64,000 bases of DNA from Cryptomeria japonica (GCF_030272615.1 NC_081405.1:316140041-316204040), one strand, 5' to 3'. Positions 13,150 to 25,704 are shown, counted from the stretch's first letter. Numbers and translations: made by a program. The notes: a model not told the origin generated them from the letters alone.

Positions 13150-13614
13150 ACCAACATGTTCTAAGTCAAACAAGAACACTATGAGCCCATTGAGATCTTC
13201 AAAGACAAACTCCTAAAAATTGGCAAGGTATGTGCCAAAAAGGAAAAGCATGAATTTATTTTACTTTTTCAAGAATTTGATGATGTTTTTACTTGGAAAT
13301 GTCAATATTGAAAGTCTTTACTATTGAATTATCCCAATATAACATTAAGTTGGAACCAATTTCAAAACTAATGAGACAAAGGGAAGGGTCTTTAAACCCA
13401 AAATTTGAAAACCTCATGAAAAAAAAGATAAACAAAATGCTCCAAGAAAGTAGTATTTCTCCTATCAAGTACACATCTTGAGTGTCTAATTTTGTACCTG
13501 TTAGGAAAACAAATAGAAAATTAGGCTATGCATTGATTTTAGAGATCTAAACAAAAATCCCCTCAAGGATCACCATTTTTTTCCTTCGATAGAGCAAATT
13601 TTACAAGCTGTATC
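13150..13614 (+). pseudogene. Ty3/gypsy reverse transcriptase, N-terminal half
   Basis: The segment includes a LLFQEFDDVFTW-like lead-in, an LMKKKINKMLQ...SPIKYTS stretch (the usual IxxLLxxGxIxPS region), NFVPVRK, and broken remains of the xDFRDLN and PSIEQILQA region. It stops exactly at the copia insertion. Joining 13614 to 20556 restores an unbroken frame reading EQILQAVSSSNRFSLLDSFS, the RT motif A region. This shows that the second half lies at 20551. Stops and frameshifts make it inactive. Confidence 0.75.
13610..13614. repeat. Target site duplication GTATC, left copy
   Basis: GTATC directly precedes the copia 5' LTR and recurs at 20551-20555 directly after the 3' LTR. Five base pairs is the usual length for Ty1/copia insertion. 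Confidence 0.85.
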
Positions 13615-14785
13615 TATTGGCAATATGCAAGAATTGATTATGTCTTGTAATTGATGTCAAAACTGCTCCCATTAGACATGGTTCTGGTAGAGGTTATCAA
13701 AGATTCTGCTCCAGTATGTTCAGATTGTTGGATTCGGTTTTGGTAGGATATTCATGATGATTATATTCATGTCATATTCAGTTGGCTCATGATTTGGTGT
13801 TGTGAATGTTATTGATTATGTTCTAGTTTGGCAGTTGATGTTCTTGGTCCTGGTTGATGATATTTGATGAAATGGTGAAGTAATTTTTATCTGAATTCTA
13901 TAAATGGTTCTTAATGTGTTGAAGGTGTTCTTGATTGTGTCTCAATTGTTTGGTGTCTTTGCATTGGCTAGCGTGAAGATTTGGTGATCCTATTTGGGTC
14001 CGATTGGATATTCTGTGTTATTGATATTGAGGGTTTTTCCTAGTTGGTGTAACGTGTTGCAAATCATCTTGGTAGGATTTCTAGTCGATGTAATTGTTTG
14101 GGAATTTGAATTAGGTCCATGCTATGTAATGTAAATCATAATATTGGTCTAGTGGCTGATTCATGTATCATGTGATGCAATTCTTTTAATTATGAGTTGA
14201 GGGTTGAGGGTTTAGCCGACTTTATTCTCAAGGTTGATGATTTGTATATAGGAGATATCTTTATATAATTTGGGTATCAATATTCTATTTGCATTATCAG
14301 AGACAGGTAAATGTGTGAACAAGGATATATCATTGAGTAGTGTTGTGGACATTTTTGTGTTGTATGACAGACAACTATGTTTAATCGGAACTGTAACCAA
14401 GCATTAGGAGATGCTATTTTCATAGTTCATTTCCTCAGGATTTTAGTCCATTGATTCTGTAAGTTAGTGAGACTTCCTTTTGTGTTATGGAGTGTCCTCT
14501 AGGTTTTAGATTTGATTTCAAGTACAATCCCCATTGTAATATTTTCACATACTACTGCAGAAGTATTGTTTGACTGTGTGTAGGGTTTCCCATCGTGGTT
14601 TTTCTCTTCACCGAGTTTTCAACATCAAAATATTGGTTTTGTGTGTTGTGTACTCTCATGTTTTATCTTCTACTGTGCTATTGTTATTTTTCTCTGGTAG
14701 AAGGTTTATAATATACAATAATTGATGAGCTTGTGGAAAACTGATTCGTCGCCCTCTTGTAGTTTTCCTCCACTTCATTCCAACA
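13615..14785 (+). repeat. Copia 5' LTR
   Basis: Starts TATTGGCAATATG (TG changed to TA) and ends CATTCCAACA. It aligns along its length with 19348-20550. The end is set by the adjoining primer site and the start by alignment with the 3' LTR. Confidence 0.85.
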
Positions 14786-14787
14786 AT

Positions 14788-14798
14788 TGGTATCAGAG
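14788..14798 (+). promoter_or_regulatory. Primer binding site for initiator Met tRNA
   Basis: TGGTATCAGAG, two bases after the LTR end, is the standard plant copia site complementary to the 3' end of initiator tRNA-Met. It primes minus-strand DNA synthesis. Confidence 0.9.
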
Positions 14799-14876
14799 TG
14801 AGGTCCTCTCTACAGAAGCCTAACCACTTGAGGAGATTTGATGGGATCCATTTCTTCATCTAATTTGTACCAGAAG

Positions 14877-15945
14877 GAGAGTCTCGGATTTGACGGTACA
14901 AATTACAAATTATGGAAGGCGTGAATGGAGATTCATCTGAGATATCCTTGAGCTGAGATGTAGGAGATAACAAAAGAAGGTTATACACGTCATGATCCTA
15001 ATTCTGGAACTCCGACACTTGCCGATGAACAGAAGAATGCTAATAATGATGTCAGAGAAAAATAAGCATTGTTAAGTTCCCTATCAGATGAAAAATTGTT
15101 GAATGTCATAGAGTTGGAAAATGCAAAACAGGTTTGGCTGAAGCTTGAAACTCTATATGAAGATGACCAAGCAGTAAAGATTGAAAAACTTGAAAGTTAC
15201 CAGGTGAGATATAAAAATTTGAAGATGGAAGAAGATGAAAGGATAAGTTCTTTTATGGATATAGTGATTGAGATTGTCATGGGAATCAAATGTTGTAGTG
15301 GAATAGTTAATGAGGATAAATTCATTTAAACAATTCTAAGAGTTTTACCTTTTACTTAAAAAGTGAAAGCTACTGCACTAAATGGACTTTGTACAATGTC
15401 AAATACCCCTGTTACCAGAGATACATTAATTGGGAAATTGATTTCTTTTGAACTTGAAGATCTTGGAGACCAGTATGCTACTAAGATGGAAACTTCATTT
15501 AAAGCATCTACCTCTGGTAGGTAGATGATAGATTGGAAAGAGTTATATGCTAAAGAGATGGAAGACATTGAATGAGAGGATAAATAACTTGAAGAATTGG
15601 AAGCCCTAATTGCTAGAAGAATCCCTAAAGGGCTAGTTGGAAGTAATTATTAAGGAAAAGTTCTATTTAAATGTTTTTCATGAAATAAGATTGGTCACTT
15701 TTCTTCTAGATGTCCTAAAAGAGCTGCAAGGAATCATGAAATATATTTTGAGGAATTATAAACCTAATCCTGAATATCAGATCAAGCCTATATATAGAAG
15801 GAATAAGGACAAATTGTGTTACTATGTTGGTGATAATGATTTTTATATTACTGATGATTTTGATGATGATGGACATGTAAGTGGATCTGGTAATGGAAGC
15901 TTAGGCAGTGGAAAATATTGGGTCTTTATTGCTATCAAGGATTAA
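14877..15945 (+). pseudogene. Copia gag
   Basis: The reading starts with an FDGTNYKLWK-type motif, the conserved gag N-terminus. It continues through 15069-15329 with AKQVWLKLETLYED and LKMEEDERISSF, which match the UBN2 copia gag domain. Near 15670 a CCHC knuckle is visible as KCFS*NKIGHFSSRCP, where the second cysteine is a TGA stop. Several other in-frame stops occur, including in the N-terminal part. It forms the coat of the virus-like particle in active relatives and cannot here. Confidence 0.8.
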
Positions 15946-15959
15946 TCTCTGGAACCTTT

Positions 15960-17180
15960 CAATGATACAACTCATACTAAGGACAAATCCCTAGCTACAA
16001 AAATTGAAGAGAAATATAAATGTATTATATATAGTGGTTGCTCACATTAGATGACTGTTGATAAGAGGAAATTATTGACTTTGCAATAATTTGATGGTGG
16101 GCTAGTCAAATTTGGAGACAACAAGGCATGCAAGATCAAAGGAAAAGGAACAATATCCCTAGATGGTAAGACAAATACTCGCAATGTTTATTATGTTGAA
16201 GATCTGGAGAATAATCTCTTGAGTGTAGGATAGATGGTGGATAGACGATTTCATTTGTAATTAAAATATGGAAAATGCAAGATTATCAATTGATCTGGAC
16301 AAGAAATTGCATCCGAAACTTAGACCAAAGGAATCTTTTTTCATTTCAACTCGGGTGAGAAGTCTTGCTTGATTTCTTTGATTGATGAAAGTTGGCTATG
16401 GCGTAAAAGGATGTGTCATGTGAATTTTGATTTCATTGTAGATATTAGTTCAACCAAAATTGTTAGAGATTTTCCCAAGATCATCAAGCCTCATAATCCG
16501 GTATGTAGAGAATGTCAAATGGGTAAGAAAGTTAGAACTTGTTTCAAAAGCGTAAATAATAGATCTAATAAAATTATTGATCTTATTCATGCATATCTGT
16601 GTGGTCTGGCAAGGACTAAAATCTTTCAAGGAGATAGATACTTTATGTTGCTTATTGATGATTACTCTAGAATGATGTGGGTTGAATTTTTGAAAGAAAA
16701 ATGAAAAGCCCTTGAGAAATTCAAAATATTTAAAGTTATGATTGAGACATAAATAGGATTAAAGATAAATTACTTAAGATCATATCAAGGTGGTGAATTC
16801 AACAATTTCTATGAGAAACATGGAATCAAAAGACAATTATCTTCACCTAGAACTCCATAGCAAAATGGACTAGTAGAAATAAAGAACATAAGTATCTTAG
16901 ATGCTACAAGGACAATGATGATGGAAGCCAAATTTCCTGCTATTTATTTGACACAAGCTGTTAATATTGTAGTCTACACTTTCAACATAGTACACATAAA
17001 AGGTGATACCGGTAAGACTCCTTATGAATTATGGTTCAGTCATACTCCTACTATCAAGTATTTCAGAATTTTAGGAAGTAAAGTCTTTATCAAAAGAGAT
17101 GATGGAATAGGGAAATTTGATACTAGATCTGATGAAGGAATATTCTTGGGATATTCTACTAACAACAAAGTATAGATGTT
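15960..17180 (+). pseudogene. Copia protease and integrase
   Basis: A protease-like YSGCSH*MT motif near 16030 replaces DSGCSxHMT. GAG pre-integrase sequence LWRKRMCHVNF...CRECQMGKKV follows, with the zinc-binding His and Cys residues. The integrase core shows DLIHAYLCGL, IDDYSRMMWVEFLKEK, a degraded SYQGGEF, and NGLVEIKN, followed by PYELWFSHTPTIKYFRILGSKVF and DEGIFLGYS. The first and second catalytic aspartates appear replaced (HADLCG to HAYLCG, SDxGGEF to SYQGGEF). Stops are frequent. Confidence 0.8.
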
Positions 17181-17599
17181 TTAACAAAAGATTACACAGG
17201 ATAGTTAAAATCATAAATGTCAGAGTGGATGAATGAAGCAACAAGTAGATCAAATCATATGACAATGGACTAAAAGATGAGATTGTCATATCAGAACTGG
17301 TAATATAAGGATTAGTTCAGAGCATTGATCTAGTTGCTCTAGTAACATCAGAAAATTCCATAGTAACTATTGAAGAGCAAAAAGAGTTCAAAATTCAAGA
17401 TAATCAAAAGACTCACAGGTATGTAAAGTTGAATCATTTTGAAGATCAAATCATTGGAGATAAGAGAAAAGGTGTGATGATAAGAATATGGTTAGTTGTT
17501 GAAGAGATATGTTTAATTTATCAAATTGATCCAGAATCAATTATTGAAGCATGTAAAGATGAAAATTGAATGAAATCAATGTAAGAGGAATTAAATTAG

Positions 17600-18240
17600 A
17601 TATAAAATAATAACACATGGGAATTGGTCCCTAGGCCTAAAGATAAATTTTTTATTGGAACTACGTGGGTATTCAGAAAGAAATTAAATGAAGAAGCTCA
17701 AGTTGTAAGAAACAAAGCTAGATTAGTTTTCCAAGGATACTCACAGCAAGAAGTAATTGATTATGATTAAACATGCTATGGTTGCAAGGATTGAAGTGGT
17801 AAGACTATTTCTGGCCTATGTTGCACACAATAACTACAAGGTATATCAAATGGATGTCAAATGTGCATTTCTAAATGGAGATCTTGAAGAAGTCTATATT
17901 GAGTAGCTTGATAGTTTTCTACTATCTATGGACAAGGACATGGTTTGCATATTTAGGAAAGCTTTATATGGATTGAAACAAGCCCCTAGAGCATGGTATG
18001 CTACATTGGATAAACATCTTTTCAAGTTCAGATTTAGTAAAGGTAATTCTTATAGCAATTTACATTATAAGATTGAGCATGATGACATATTGATCATTGA
18101 AGTTTTTGTTGATGATATCATATTGGGAGGAGAAGAAAATCTATGCATGAAATTTGTTGATGACATGAAGAATGAATTTGAAATTTGTATGATTGGTGAG
18201 ATAAAAAATTTCTTAGATCTGCAGATAACAAACTGCTAAA
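17600..18240 (+). pseudogene. Copia reverse transcriptase
   Basis: Broken frames give WELVPRPKDK, TTWVFRKKLN, NKARLVFQGYSQ, YKVYQMDVKCAFLNGDLEE, and then an open stretch from 17928 with FRKALYGLKQAPRAWY. The catalytic box reads VFVDDIILGG, a YVDD variant with Phe. The second half is one open frame of 103 codons. It is adjacent to RNase H, as expected in copia. Confidence 0.85.
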
Positions 18241-18267
18241 GGTATATTCATTTGTTAAACTAAATAT

Positions 18268-18882
18268 GTGAAAGAATTACTAAATAAATTTAGACTTGAA
18301 AATTCAAAACCAGTTGGAACCCCTATGATAATCATTTGCAACCTGTCAAAGACAGATGAATCTCCTAAAGTGAACTCATCTAGATACAAATCAATGATTG
18401 GTGGACTACTGCACTTAACTCATACTAGATTGAATATAATGAGTGATGTTTGCATTTCTTCTAGATTCCAGTCTGATCCAAGAGAAAATCATGATATTAT
18501 TGTTAAAACAATATTCAAAGATTTGAAAGGAATAATAGATTATGGGTTATGGTATCCAATGGATGATGAGTTCAGATTATATGCCTATACAGACTCAGAT
18601 TGGGAAGGTGATGTTGATGATCACAAGAGAACAACAAGTGGTGAATTCTTTCTTGGGAAGAAATTAGTCTCATGGATTAGCAAAACACAATCATGCACTT
18701 CATTATCAACTATTGAAGTTCAATATGTAGCTATTGCAACAAATTATACTCAAATCTTATGGATGAAGCAAATGTTGAAAGATATAAGAGTAACTTATGA
18801 TGAGTCTATTGTTATTCACTATGATAATATAGTTCCTATTGATATGTCAAAGAATCTGGTATTTCATTACAAATCAAAATAA
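18268..18882 (+). pseudogene. Copia RT thumb/connection and RNase H
   Basis: An open stretch of 204 codons begins KELLNKFRLENSKPVGTPM and runs through the SMIGGLLHLTHTRLNIM region. The RNase H domain shows AYTDSDWEGDVDDHKRTTSG, then SWISKTQSCTSLSTIEVQYVAI, then HYDNIVPIDMSKNLVFH. The first Asp (TDSDW), Glu (STIEVQY) and the next Asp (HYDN) are kept. It is the best-preserved part of the element, but the upstream polyprotein is broken, so no product is expected. Confidence 0.85.
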
Positions 18883-19333
18883 TATCTATAGGATATAGTT
18901 TCTTGAAATAAAAAGTTGAAGAAAAGGAAGTCAAATTGGTATGTGTGCCCAGTTGGGAACAAATTGTAGATATTCTAATCAAACCATTACCTAAAGATAA
19001 TTTTGAATATCTTAGAAATCAATTAGGGGTTACCACCCCTCTGGAAGAGACTTAGAGATGCATCAATCTGGTGAGCTGATAAAAAATATCATATGATCTG
19101 GATTGATGAGATGGTGCTACTACCTAGGGGGAGTAGTCAGCTGATTGGTTCAACCTTTTTTCATTGATGTTAAAGGGAGAGAGACGGTCATGTGAAAAAC
19201 ATAAAATCAATTTCTAGTATGGGGGATATATTTTTGTTGTTCTTCCTTGGGGAAGACTGTTTGAGAGTTTCTTGGAGATTATTGGATTTCATTGGTACTT
19301 GCATGTTTTTCATATTCAGTGTTGCCATCAATT

Positions 19334-19347
19334 CCAAAGGGGGAGAT
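19334..19347 (+). promoter_or_regulatory. Copia polypurine tract
   Basis: CCAAAGGGGGAGAT directly precedes the 3' LTR start TGTTGGCAAT. This is the plus-strand primer site of reverse transcription. Confidence 0.85.
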
Positions 19348-20550
19348 TGTTGGCAATAAGAAGGAATTGATTATCTGTTGTCATTGATGTCAACACTGCT
19401 ATAGTTGGTTGTTGACCTGCTCCGATTGGACATGGTTTTGGAGGAGGTTATCAAAGATTCTTCTCTAGTATGTTCAAATTATTGGATTCAGTTTTGGTAG
19501 GATATTCATGATGATTATATGCATGTCATATTTAGTTAGTTCATGATTTGGTGCTCTAGAAGCTATTGATTATGTTCTAGTTTGTCGGTTGATGTTCTTG
19601 GTCCCGATTGATGATATTTGATGAAATGGTGAAGTGATTTTGAGCTGGCTTCTAGAAATGGTTCTTAATGTGTTGAAGGTGATCTTGATCATGCCCTAAT
19701 TGTTTGGTATCTTTGCATTGTTCGGCGTGAAGATTTGGTGATCCTATTTGGTTCTGATTGGATATTCTGTGTTATTGACATTGAGGGTTTTTCCCAGTTG
19801 GTGTGACATGTTGTGGATCATCTTGGAGGGATTTTTGGTGGATATAATTGTTTGGGAATTTGAATTAGGTCCATGCTATGTAATGTAAATCATAATATTG
19901 GTCTGGTTGTCAATCCTTGTATTATGTGATGTAATTTTTGTAATTATGAGTTAAGGGTTGAGGGTTTAGTTGATCTTTTTGTCAAGGTTGATGATTTGTA
20001 TATATAGGAGATTTATTTATGTAATTTGGGTTTTGATATTATGTCTAAATTATCAGGGAGAGGTAAATATAAAAACAAGGATATATCATTCAGTGAAGTG
20101 TTGTGGAGAGTATGGTGTTGCAGGGAGGACAACTGTGCTTAATCAAAACTGCAACCAAGCTTTAGGAGATGCTATTTTCATAGTTCATTTCCCCCCAATT
20201 GTAGTTTGTTGATTATGTAAGTCAGTGAGACTTCTTTTTGTGTTGAAGATTGTCCTCTTTACTCTTGGCATGATTGCAAGTGCAATCTCCATTGTAATAT
20301 TTTTAAATACTTTTGCAGAAGTATTATCTGACTATGGGTAGGGTTTCCCATTGTGGTTTTTCCCTTCATCAGGTTTTCCACATCAAAATGTTGGCATTTT
20401 GTGATGTGTACTCTCATGCTTTATCTTTCACTACAATGTTCTTATTTTTCTATGGTAGAAGGTTTATAATCTGCAATAATTGTTTATCTTTGTGAAAACT
20501 GATTCAGCCCCCCACCCCCCGTTTAAGTTTTCCTCTGGTTCATTCCAATA
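19348..20550 (+). repeat. Copia 3' LTR
   Basis: Starts TGTTGGCAATAAG after the polypurine tract and ends CATTCCAATA, just before the second GTATC. It matches 13615-14785. A pure C-rich run at 20508-20520 near the end is typical of this LTR group. Confidence 0.9.
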
Positions 20551-20555
20551 GTATC
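20551..20555. repeat. Target site duplication GTATC, right copy
   Basis: Matches 13610-13614. Confidence 0.85.
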
Positions 20556-21260
20556 AAGTTCTAATAGATTCTCATTGTTAGATAGCTTTTCTATTTCTAA
20601 TCAAGTCTTAGTAAAATAAGAAGATCAATTCAAAACTAAATTTATTACTTAACGGGGAACCATGGCATATAGAAAGATGCCTTTTGGTTTCTCTAATATT
20701 GGGGAAACTTTCCAAATATCTATGGACATGGCTTTCAAAGTCCTCATGAAAATGTTTATACTTGTCTATCTTGATGACATTACTATTTTTTCCAAGGATG
20801 TAGAGGATTGTTTCAATGATTTAAGGAAAATATTTAATACATGTAATGAATATGGTGTTTCCCTTAATCCTAAGAAGTGCATCTCTATTATTTACAAAGT
20901 TAAGCTCCTTGGTCATATAGTCTCCAATCATGACATTACTATCCACCCTAAAAGAGTAAGTACAATTTTGGCTTTATCTTTACCAACTCAAAAAGATTGT
21001 TGACAAAGTTATTTAGGAGGAATAAATTTTATTAGATCATTCATTCCTAACATTGCAACTCGTTCGAAACCTATAACCTCTATGTTAAAGAAAAATGTAT
21101 TCTTTATCTATTCAAAGGAGGCTAAGAGGAGTTTGGAAGAGATTAAATAAGTTATAGCAACAATATAAACACCTATAAATCTAAATTTTGATAAAGACTT
21201 CATATTTTATGCCTTTGAGAATATTAATATAATATCAGCTATTCTAGTGTCGTAGAATGA
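20556..21260 (+). pseudogene. Ty3/gypsy reverse transcriptase, C-terminal half, and native RNase H remnant
   Basis: Continues the RT broken at 13614. The open stretch at 20662-21003 has YRKMPFGFSNIGETFQ, then the catalytic box VYLDDITIFS (YLDD), then LLGHIVSNHDITIHPKRV. All are standard Ty3/gypsy RT motifs. From 21010 broken frames give a connection domain and a FDKDFIFYAF segment of the native RNase H. The region between here and integrase is shortened, so part of RNase H is missing. Confidence 0.85.
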
Positions 21261-21309
21261 GAATGTATTACAATAGCCATTATAGTATTATTTTGATGTA
21301 TATATAATC

Positions 21310-22370
21310 ATATCAAACTAACAAAGTTCTTGAAAAATATCATGTTGGGGCAATTGGTGGTCATTTTGTACCACAAAAAATATCTCTTAAAGTAATGAGG
21401 CTTGTCTACATTTGGCCTAATTTATATAAATATGCATATGCATAGGTACGAAATTGGAAAAAGTCTTCTATATTTCCAGGCAAATAAAGATTAGTAGACT
21501 TTCGATTGCATCCAATGCAAGTGGAGCAACCCTCCATGAAATAGTGTCTTAATTGTATTGGGAACATTGATCCATGTATTAGTACATGACATAAATGGAT
21601 ACAAACAACCATTCACTAATTTACCAAATGGACAAAATGTTTGCCATAAAAGGAGGTAGATGAAAGTTTAGTCCCCAAGGTTTGTTAGCCCTAAATCAAT
21701 TATTTTATATAATGCATTAGATTTTGTAAGCATGAAAGTAACTAAATAATATTAAAAATTGGTATAGTTTTGAGTGCTTCATCTTGTTACTATCCATATG
21801 GTAATGGACAAGTTGAGTCTACTGATAAAAATCTAATTAGATTCATTAAAAGAATAGTTAAATACAATCAAAGAACTTGGCACAATAAACTGAAATCAAC
21901 TTTATGGGCTTATAGGATAACTCCTAAATGATCTACAAGTAACTCAGATTATGTTTTAGTCTATGGAAAAGAAGAAAGACTGCATATTTTAGTAGAATTA
22001 GCAGTACAAACCCTAATCAAAGAGCTATAAATAATGGAGGAAGAACAAATGAAAATTAAACATTTTGAGTAGATAGAATTAGAATAAACAAGAAGACAAG
22101 CAATGCATAATTTGGAATTTCATCAAGCATAGATGAAGAAAACTTTTGATAAATAGGAAGTTCCTATCTAGTTTTCAACAAAACAGATTTGGTCCGAAAA
22201 TAGGATGACATGAAAAGTAGGCCCAAAATTTACAAAAAAAATTAATGTTATATAGAGCATTCCTTTCATGATCATAGGTTACAAGATGCATAATGTTTTT
22301 CAATAGTTTAAGATTGATTGAGAAGAACTACCAATCCCAATTAATCAGATTCTTCTAAAGCTTTTCTATT
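21310..22370 (+). pseudogene. Ty3/gypsy integrase, decayed
   Basis: Broken frames give an HHCC-like lead (VLEKYHVGAIGGHFVPQ... YIWPNLYKYA), then a core remnant with YYPYGNGQVESTDKNLIRFIKR, which holds the catalytic Glu, then a C-terminal segment (KVGPKFTKK, FMIIGYKM, PIPINQILLKLFY). The middle of the core, with the first two aspartates, is largely unrecognisable. Strand and order fit the RT just upstream. No 3' LTR could be recognised downstream. Confidence 0.75.
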
Positions 22371-22577
22371 AAAGTGATGATATATAATTGTAACATAATA
22401 TAATAGGTTTACCTTTTAGATAAGTGTTGTTGCACATTATTCAAGTTTTGTGTTTCCTCTAAGTGGTATGGCACATGCATTGGTTTAGTTTTATTTTCCC
22501 TAAGTGCTCATGTGTACAAGTTTTTCATTCTTCTTTAAAGGTAGTTGTAGTCATGTTGGAGAAGGAGCCAAGATTCG

Positions 22578-25260
22578 CTAGCCTACTGTAGTATTATTCC
22601 ATTCTCTAAGCATGTGTTTGAGTTCGACATGGCCAAGAGTGGAAATGACACTATGGCATTTGGTAATGAGGTCGTTATTTCTCCACCTAGTCATGGTGAT
22701 GTTTTGAAGCATCATGATGATACTTTTAGATTCACCTTCAATAAGGATTTTTGGGTAACGTTTATCCTTGGCAATAGTTACCCCATAATATGTCATTGCC
22801 ACCTCTGCAAAGTTAGATATTTGGATGTCTGGGTTAACCACATATGCCATCATCATCTTTCTATCTAGATCTCTAATGACCCCACTCCCACTTACCTAGC
22901 CCAGGTTTCCTTTACATGACCCATCAAAATTGAATTTGAACCACCATATATTAGGGGGACCATTTGATTATTTTTCAATGCTCTATAAGAGGGAAACTAA
23001 AAAGAGTGAGGGAGTCAGTTGAATCCCATGTTTTAGCAATATGCCAATTCATAATCAAGGGAGGATAAGAGTGCTTACACATTTCAAAGAATTTTATATT
23101 CTCTTTGACATGGTTAACAATAGAATAAGATAATGCTTCCTCCTTAGTCCTTTGATCTCTTAGCACCCTATTGTTGTGTTCTTTCTATAGGCTCCAACCA
23201 ATATGAAGAAAGGAATGCCATCAGATTTCTTTAATAATGGGATGGTGCAATGGAGGAGTTCAGCCTATGGAAAGTAACATTAGGTTTGTAGGCCACACCC
23301 AAAACATAGAGAAGATTCTTGTTATCGTTTGTTTGTCATTCCATAAATAGGGACAATGAAATACAAGATGAATTAAAGTTTCTTGTACTCCTTCAATAAG
23401 AATACATCTATTCACATGCTATATTCCCCACTTCTAAAGGTTATCAATGGTAAGAATATTTTTATGACAAACCAAACACTATAATAAACTCAACCAGTTA
23501 AATTAATTGTGATGCATAGAATTAATGTGGTAATATCTTGTCTTCGGATATTAGTTCTAATCAATAGAATTAACCCACATAAGTTTGTCGTTAGAGACCA
23601 TTCTAAAAAATATCAAGTTGTTAAGAATCCTCAAGAGTTAGTTAGCTACAATATTTAGTGGAGGATCAAAATCCATTAGAATAAATCTTTATGGAGGTGG
23701 TGAAGATGCAGGGTGCCAAATTTTTTTAACAAACATACCTCATCTATTACGTAGATACATCTTAATTACTAAGAAAATTGGGTGGTACTCTAATGGGGTA
23801 GCAGAGGACCAAGGGTCCTTCAAAAATATGATGCTATTTCCATTACGAACCCTCCATTAAGTACCTTTTGGATGTAGCAACTTAAATTTAACAAGATTAT
23901 TCCAAATGTGGTAGCCCTGACAAAGAGCGTCGAAAGTAAGAAAGGATATCTTGTTTCTTCCATGAAGGTATTTTTTTGCATCGCATTCAACCAATTATGC
24001 TATTTAGAAATGAATCTCTATCTAATTTGAGTGAGAAGGGTCGTATTAAGGGACTGAGAATCTCTAATGCTAAGGCCTCTATATTCCTTGTTAAACCAAA
24101 TAGTTTCCCAATCAACCAAGGAAATTATATTTTTTTGTCTAGCCAAAGAAACCTTCTTTGATTTTGATCAAACTTCTTGGCCATACAGACTATGATGTGG
24201 AATGGAGAAAGGAGATACCCTGACATGCTTTGAAGAGAAGCTTTAATAAGTTGAAGTTTACTAGCATTTCTTAGAAAAAAATGTTTCTATATTACAATCT
24301 TTTTTGTATTCTTTCAAGAATACCTTACTGAACAAAGTCATTCATTTTCCTAATGGTGGTTGGTAAACCTAGGTACAAAGAAGGAAGATAGCCAGTCTAA
24401 TAATTCAAGGTATTGGAAATATAATTTTGCAAGGGAAGGAGGACATTAATCAAGAAAGGAGTTCACTTGTCCAAATTGATATTTTTCCCTAGAGTTGCAA
24501 AGTAAGCAAGCAAGAGAGATATCCACCCTTTCACTTTTACCATTATGGCTAAACCAAGCAGAAGGGTATCATCAACTAATTGTTGATGTGAAATAATCAA
24601 GGGTGAAGAAGAAGATTTCACACCCTTCAAGATACCTCATTGAATGTAATAATCAAAATTCCTACTAAGAACATCCATGATAACAATGAAGAGGTAGGGG
24701 GAAAAGGGATCTTCCTATCTAATGCCACTAGAAGATGAAAATAAATCTTGGCGTGCATCATTGATCAAGATAGAGTACATGGATGTTTGAAAGAAAGCCT
24801 CGGTCTTATTTATAAGTTTTCCCCCAAATCCATAACTAGGAAGCACGATAGCACCATAAAGAGGAAAGGATAGGAGACATTGTTGTAGGATTTTAAAATA
24901 TCTATCTTAAATACCATACTTTCCTTGTTACTTTTCTTCATAGAGTGAAGAGACTCATGGAAAACTAGGAATGAATCAGAAATCTATCTGCCCAAAACAA
25001 AGCCTTTTTGGTGTTTGTGAAACATTCTTCCAAGAAAACGCTTGATTTTGTTGACCAAAAGTGTGGAAAATATTTTGTACAAAGACTCATAGGCTTAAAA
25101 TTGGTCATTTTGTTAGCCCCACACTTCTTGGGAATCGGAAAAATGGAAGTATTAGTTATCTCTTTCAAGATGTTCACTAATGTAAGGATTTCTCTAGCAG
25201 CCAAAATAATATCTCTTTAAAGAAAGATCGTTTCGTATGGATCAACATTAACTACAAGTT
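22578..25260 (-). pseudogene. L1-type LINE ORF2 remnant (RT, zinc-binding, RNase H)
   Basis: Read on the minus strand, the RT begins near 25230 with INTSIFPIPKK-like sequence (ITNTSIFPIPKKCGANKM), NFKPMSLC and FLEECFTNTKKA. It continues through a broken HQQLVDDTLL catalytic box (FADD replaced by LVDD). Near 23400 a degenerate CCHC zf-RVT segment appears (ETLIHLVFHCPYLW). At 22578-22856 an open RNase H domain reads AEVAMTYYGVTIAKD, IEGESKSIIMML and REWNN. Order RT, zinc-binding, RNase H is that of plant L1 LINEs. Many stops occur. Its 3' end does not resemble that of the LINE copies at 25705 and 31074, so it is another family. Confidence 0.8.
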
Positions 25261-25696
25261 GTTAGCGAATTATCTTTTGAATAATTTTTTAAACAACTAG
25301 AAAATGACATCATTTGAGAGGGAGCATACCAAGTGCTATGTTACATTTTTTTTACAAAAATATGAGTGCTTTGTGTGCTCCCTATATTTTGAGCCCTTTA
25401 ATCTCCACCATTTGAAAGGAATTAGTGGTGTAGAGAATTATGGATTTTGTTCTTATAGTATGTTCAAATTTTGATCATAAGTACCTTCTTGATTTCTCAT
25501 CCAAGACCAGTTCTACATTGATTTTAGTTATAAAAAAAAGGCCACCTAAGATGCTCTTTTGGTGAAGAATGTCTATAGACATAATCATATAAACCTATAT
25601 TGCCTATCCTTGTTTGCTAGATACACATCTAATCATAAATGTTTTTAAATCTTAATTAATATTTATAGTCAAATTTTTTGCTCAATCTATCTTTAT

Positions 25697-25704
25697 AACA
25701 TAAC
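25697..25704. repeat. Target duplication AACATAAC, left copy (LINE copy A)
   Basis: AACATAAC lies directly before LINE copy A and again at 27914-27921 directly after its A-rich end. Confidence 0.55.

Larger units (their letters stand above)
13615..20550 (+). mobile_element. Complete but inactive Ty1/copia retrotransposon
   Basis: An element of about 6.9 kb with two LTRs, an initiator-Met tRNA primer site, gag, protease, integrase, RT, RNase H, a polypurine tract and a perfect 5-bp target duplication. Domain order (integrase before RT) defines Ty1/copia. A rough hand alignment of about 290 LTR bases shows some 30-35 differences, so the insertion is old. Stops and frameshifts run through the whole polyprotein. 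It is inserted into RT motif A of a Ty3/gypsy element on the same strand. Confidence 0.9.

Noticed and set aside
22614-22868. 84-codon plus-strand ORF
   Set aside because: It is the opposite-strand shadow of the minus-strand LINE RNase H domain.
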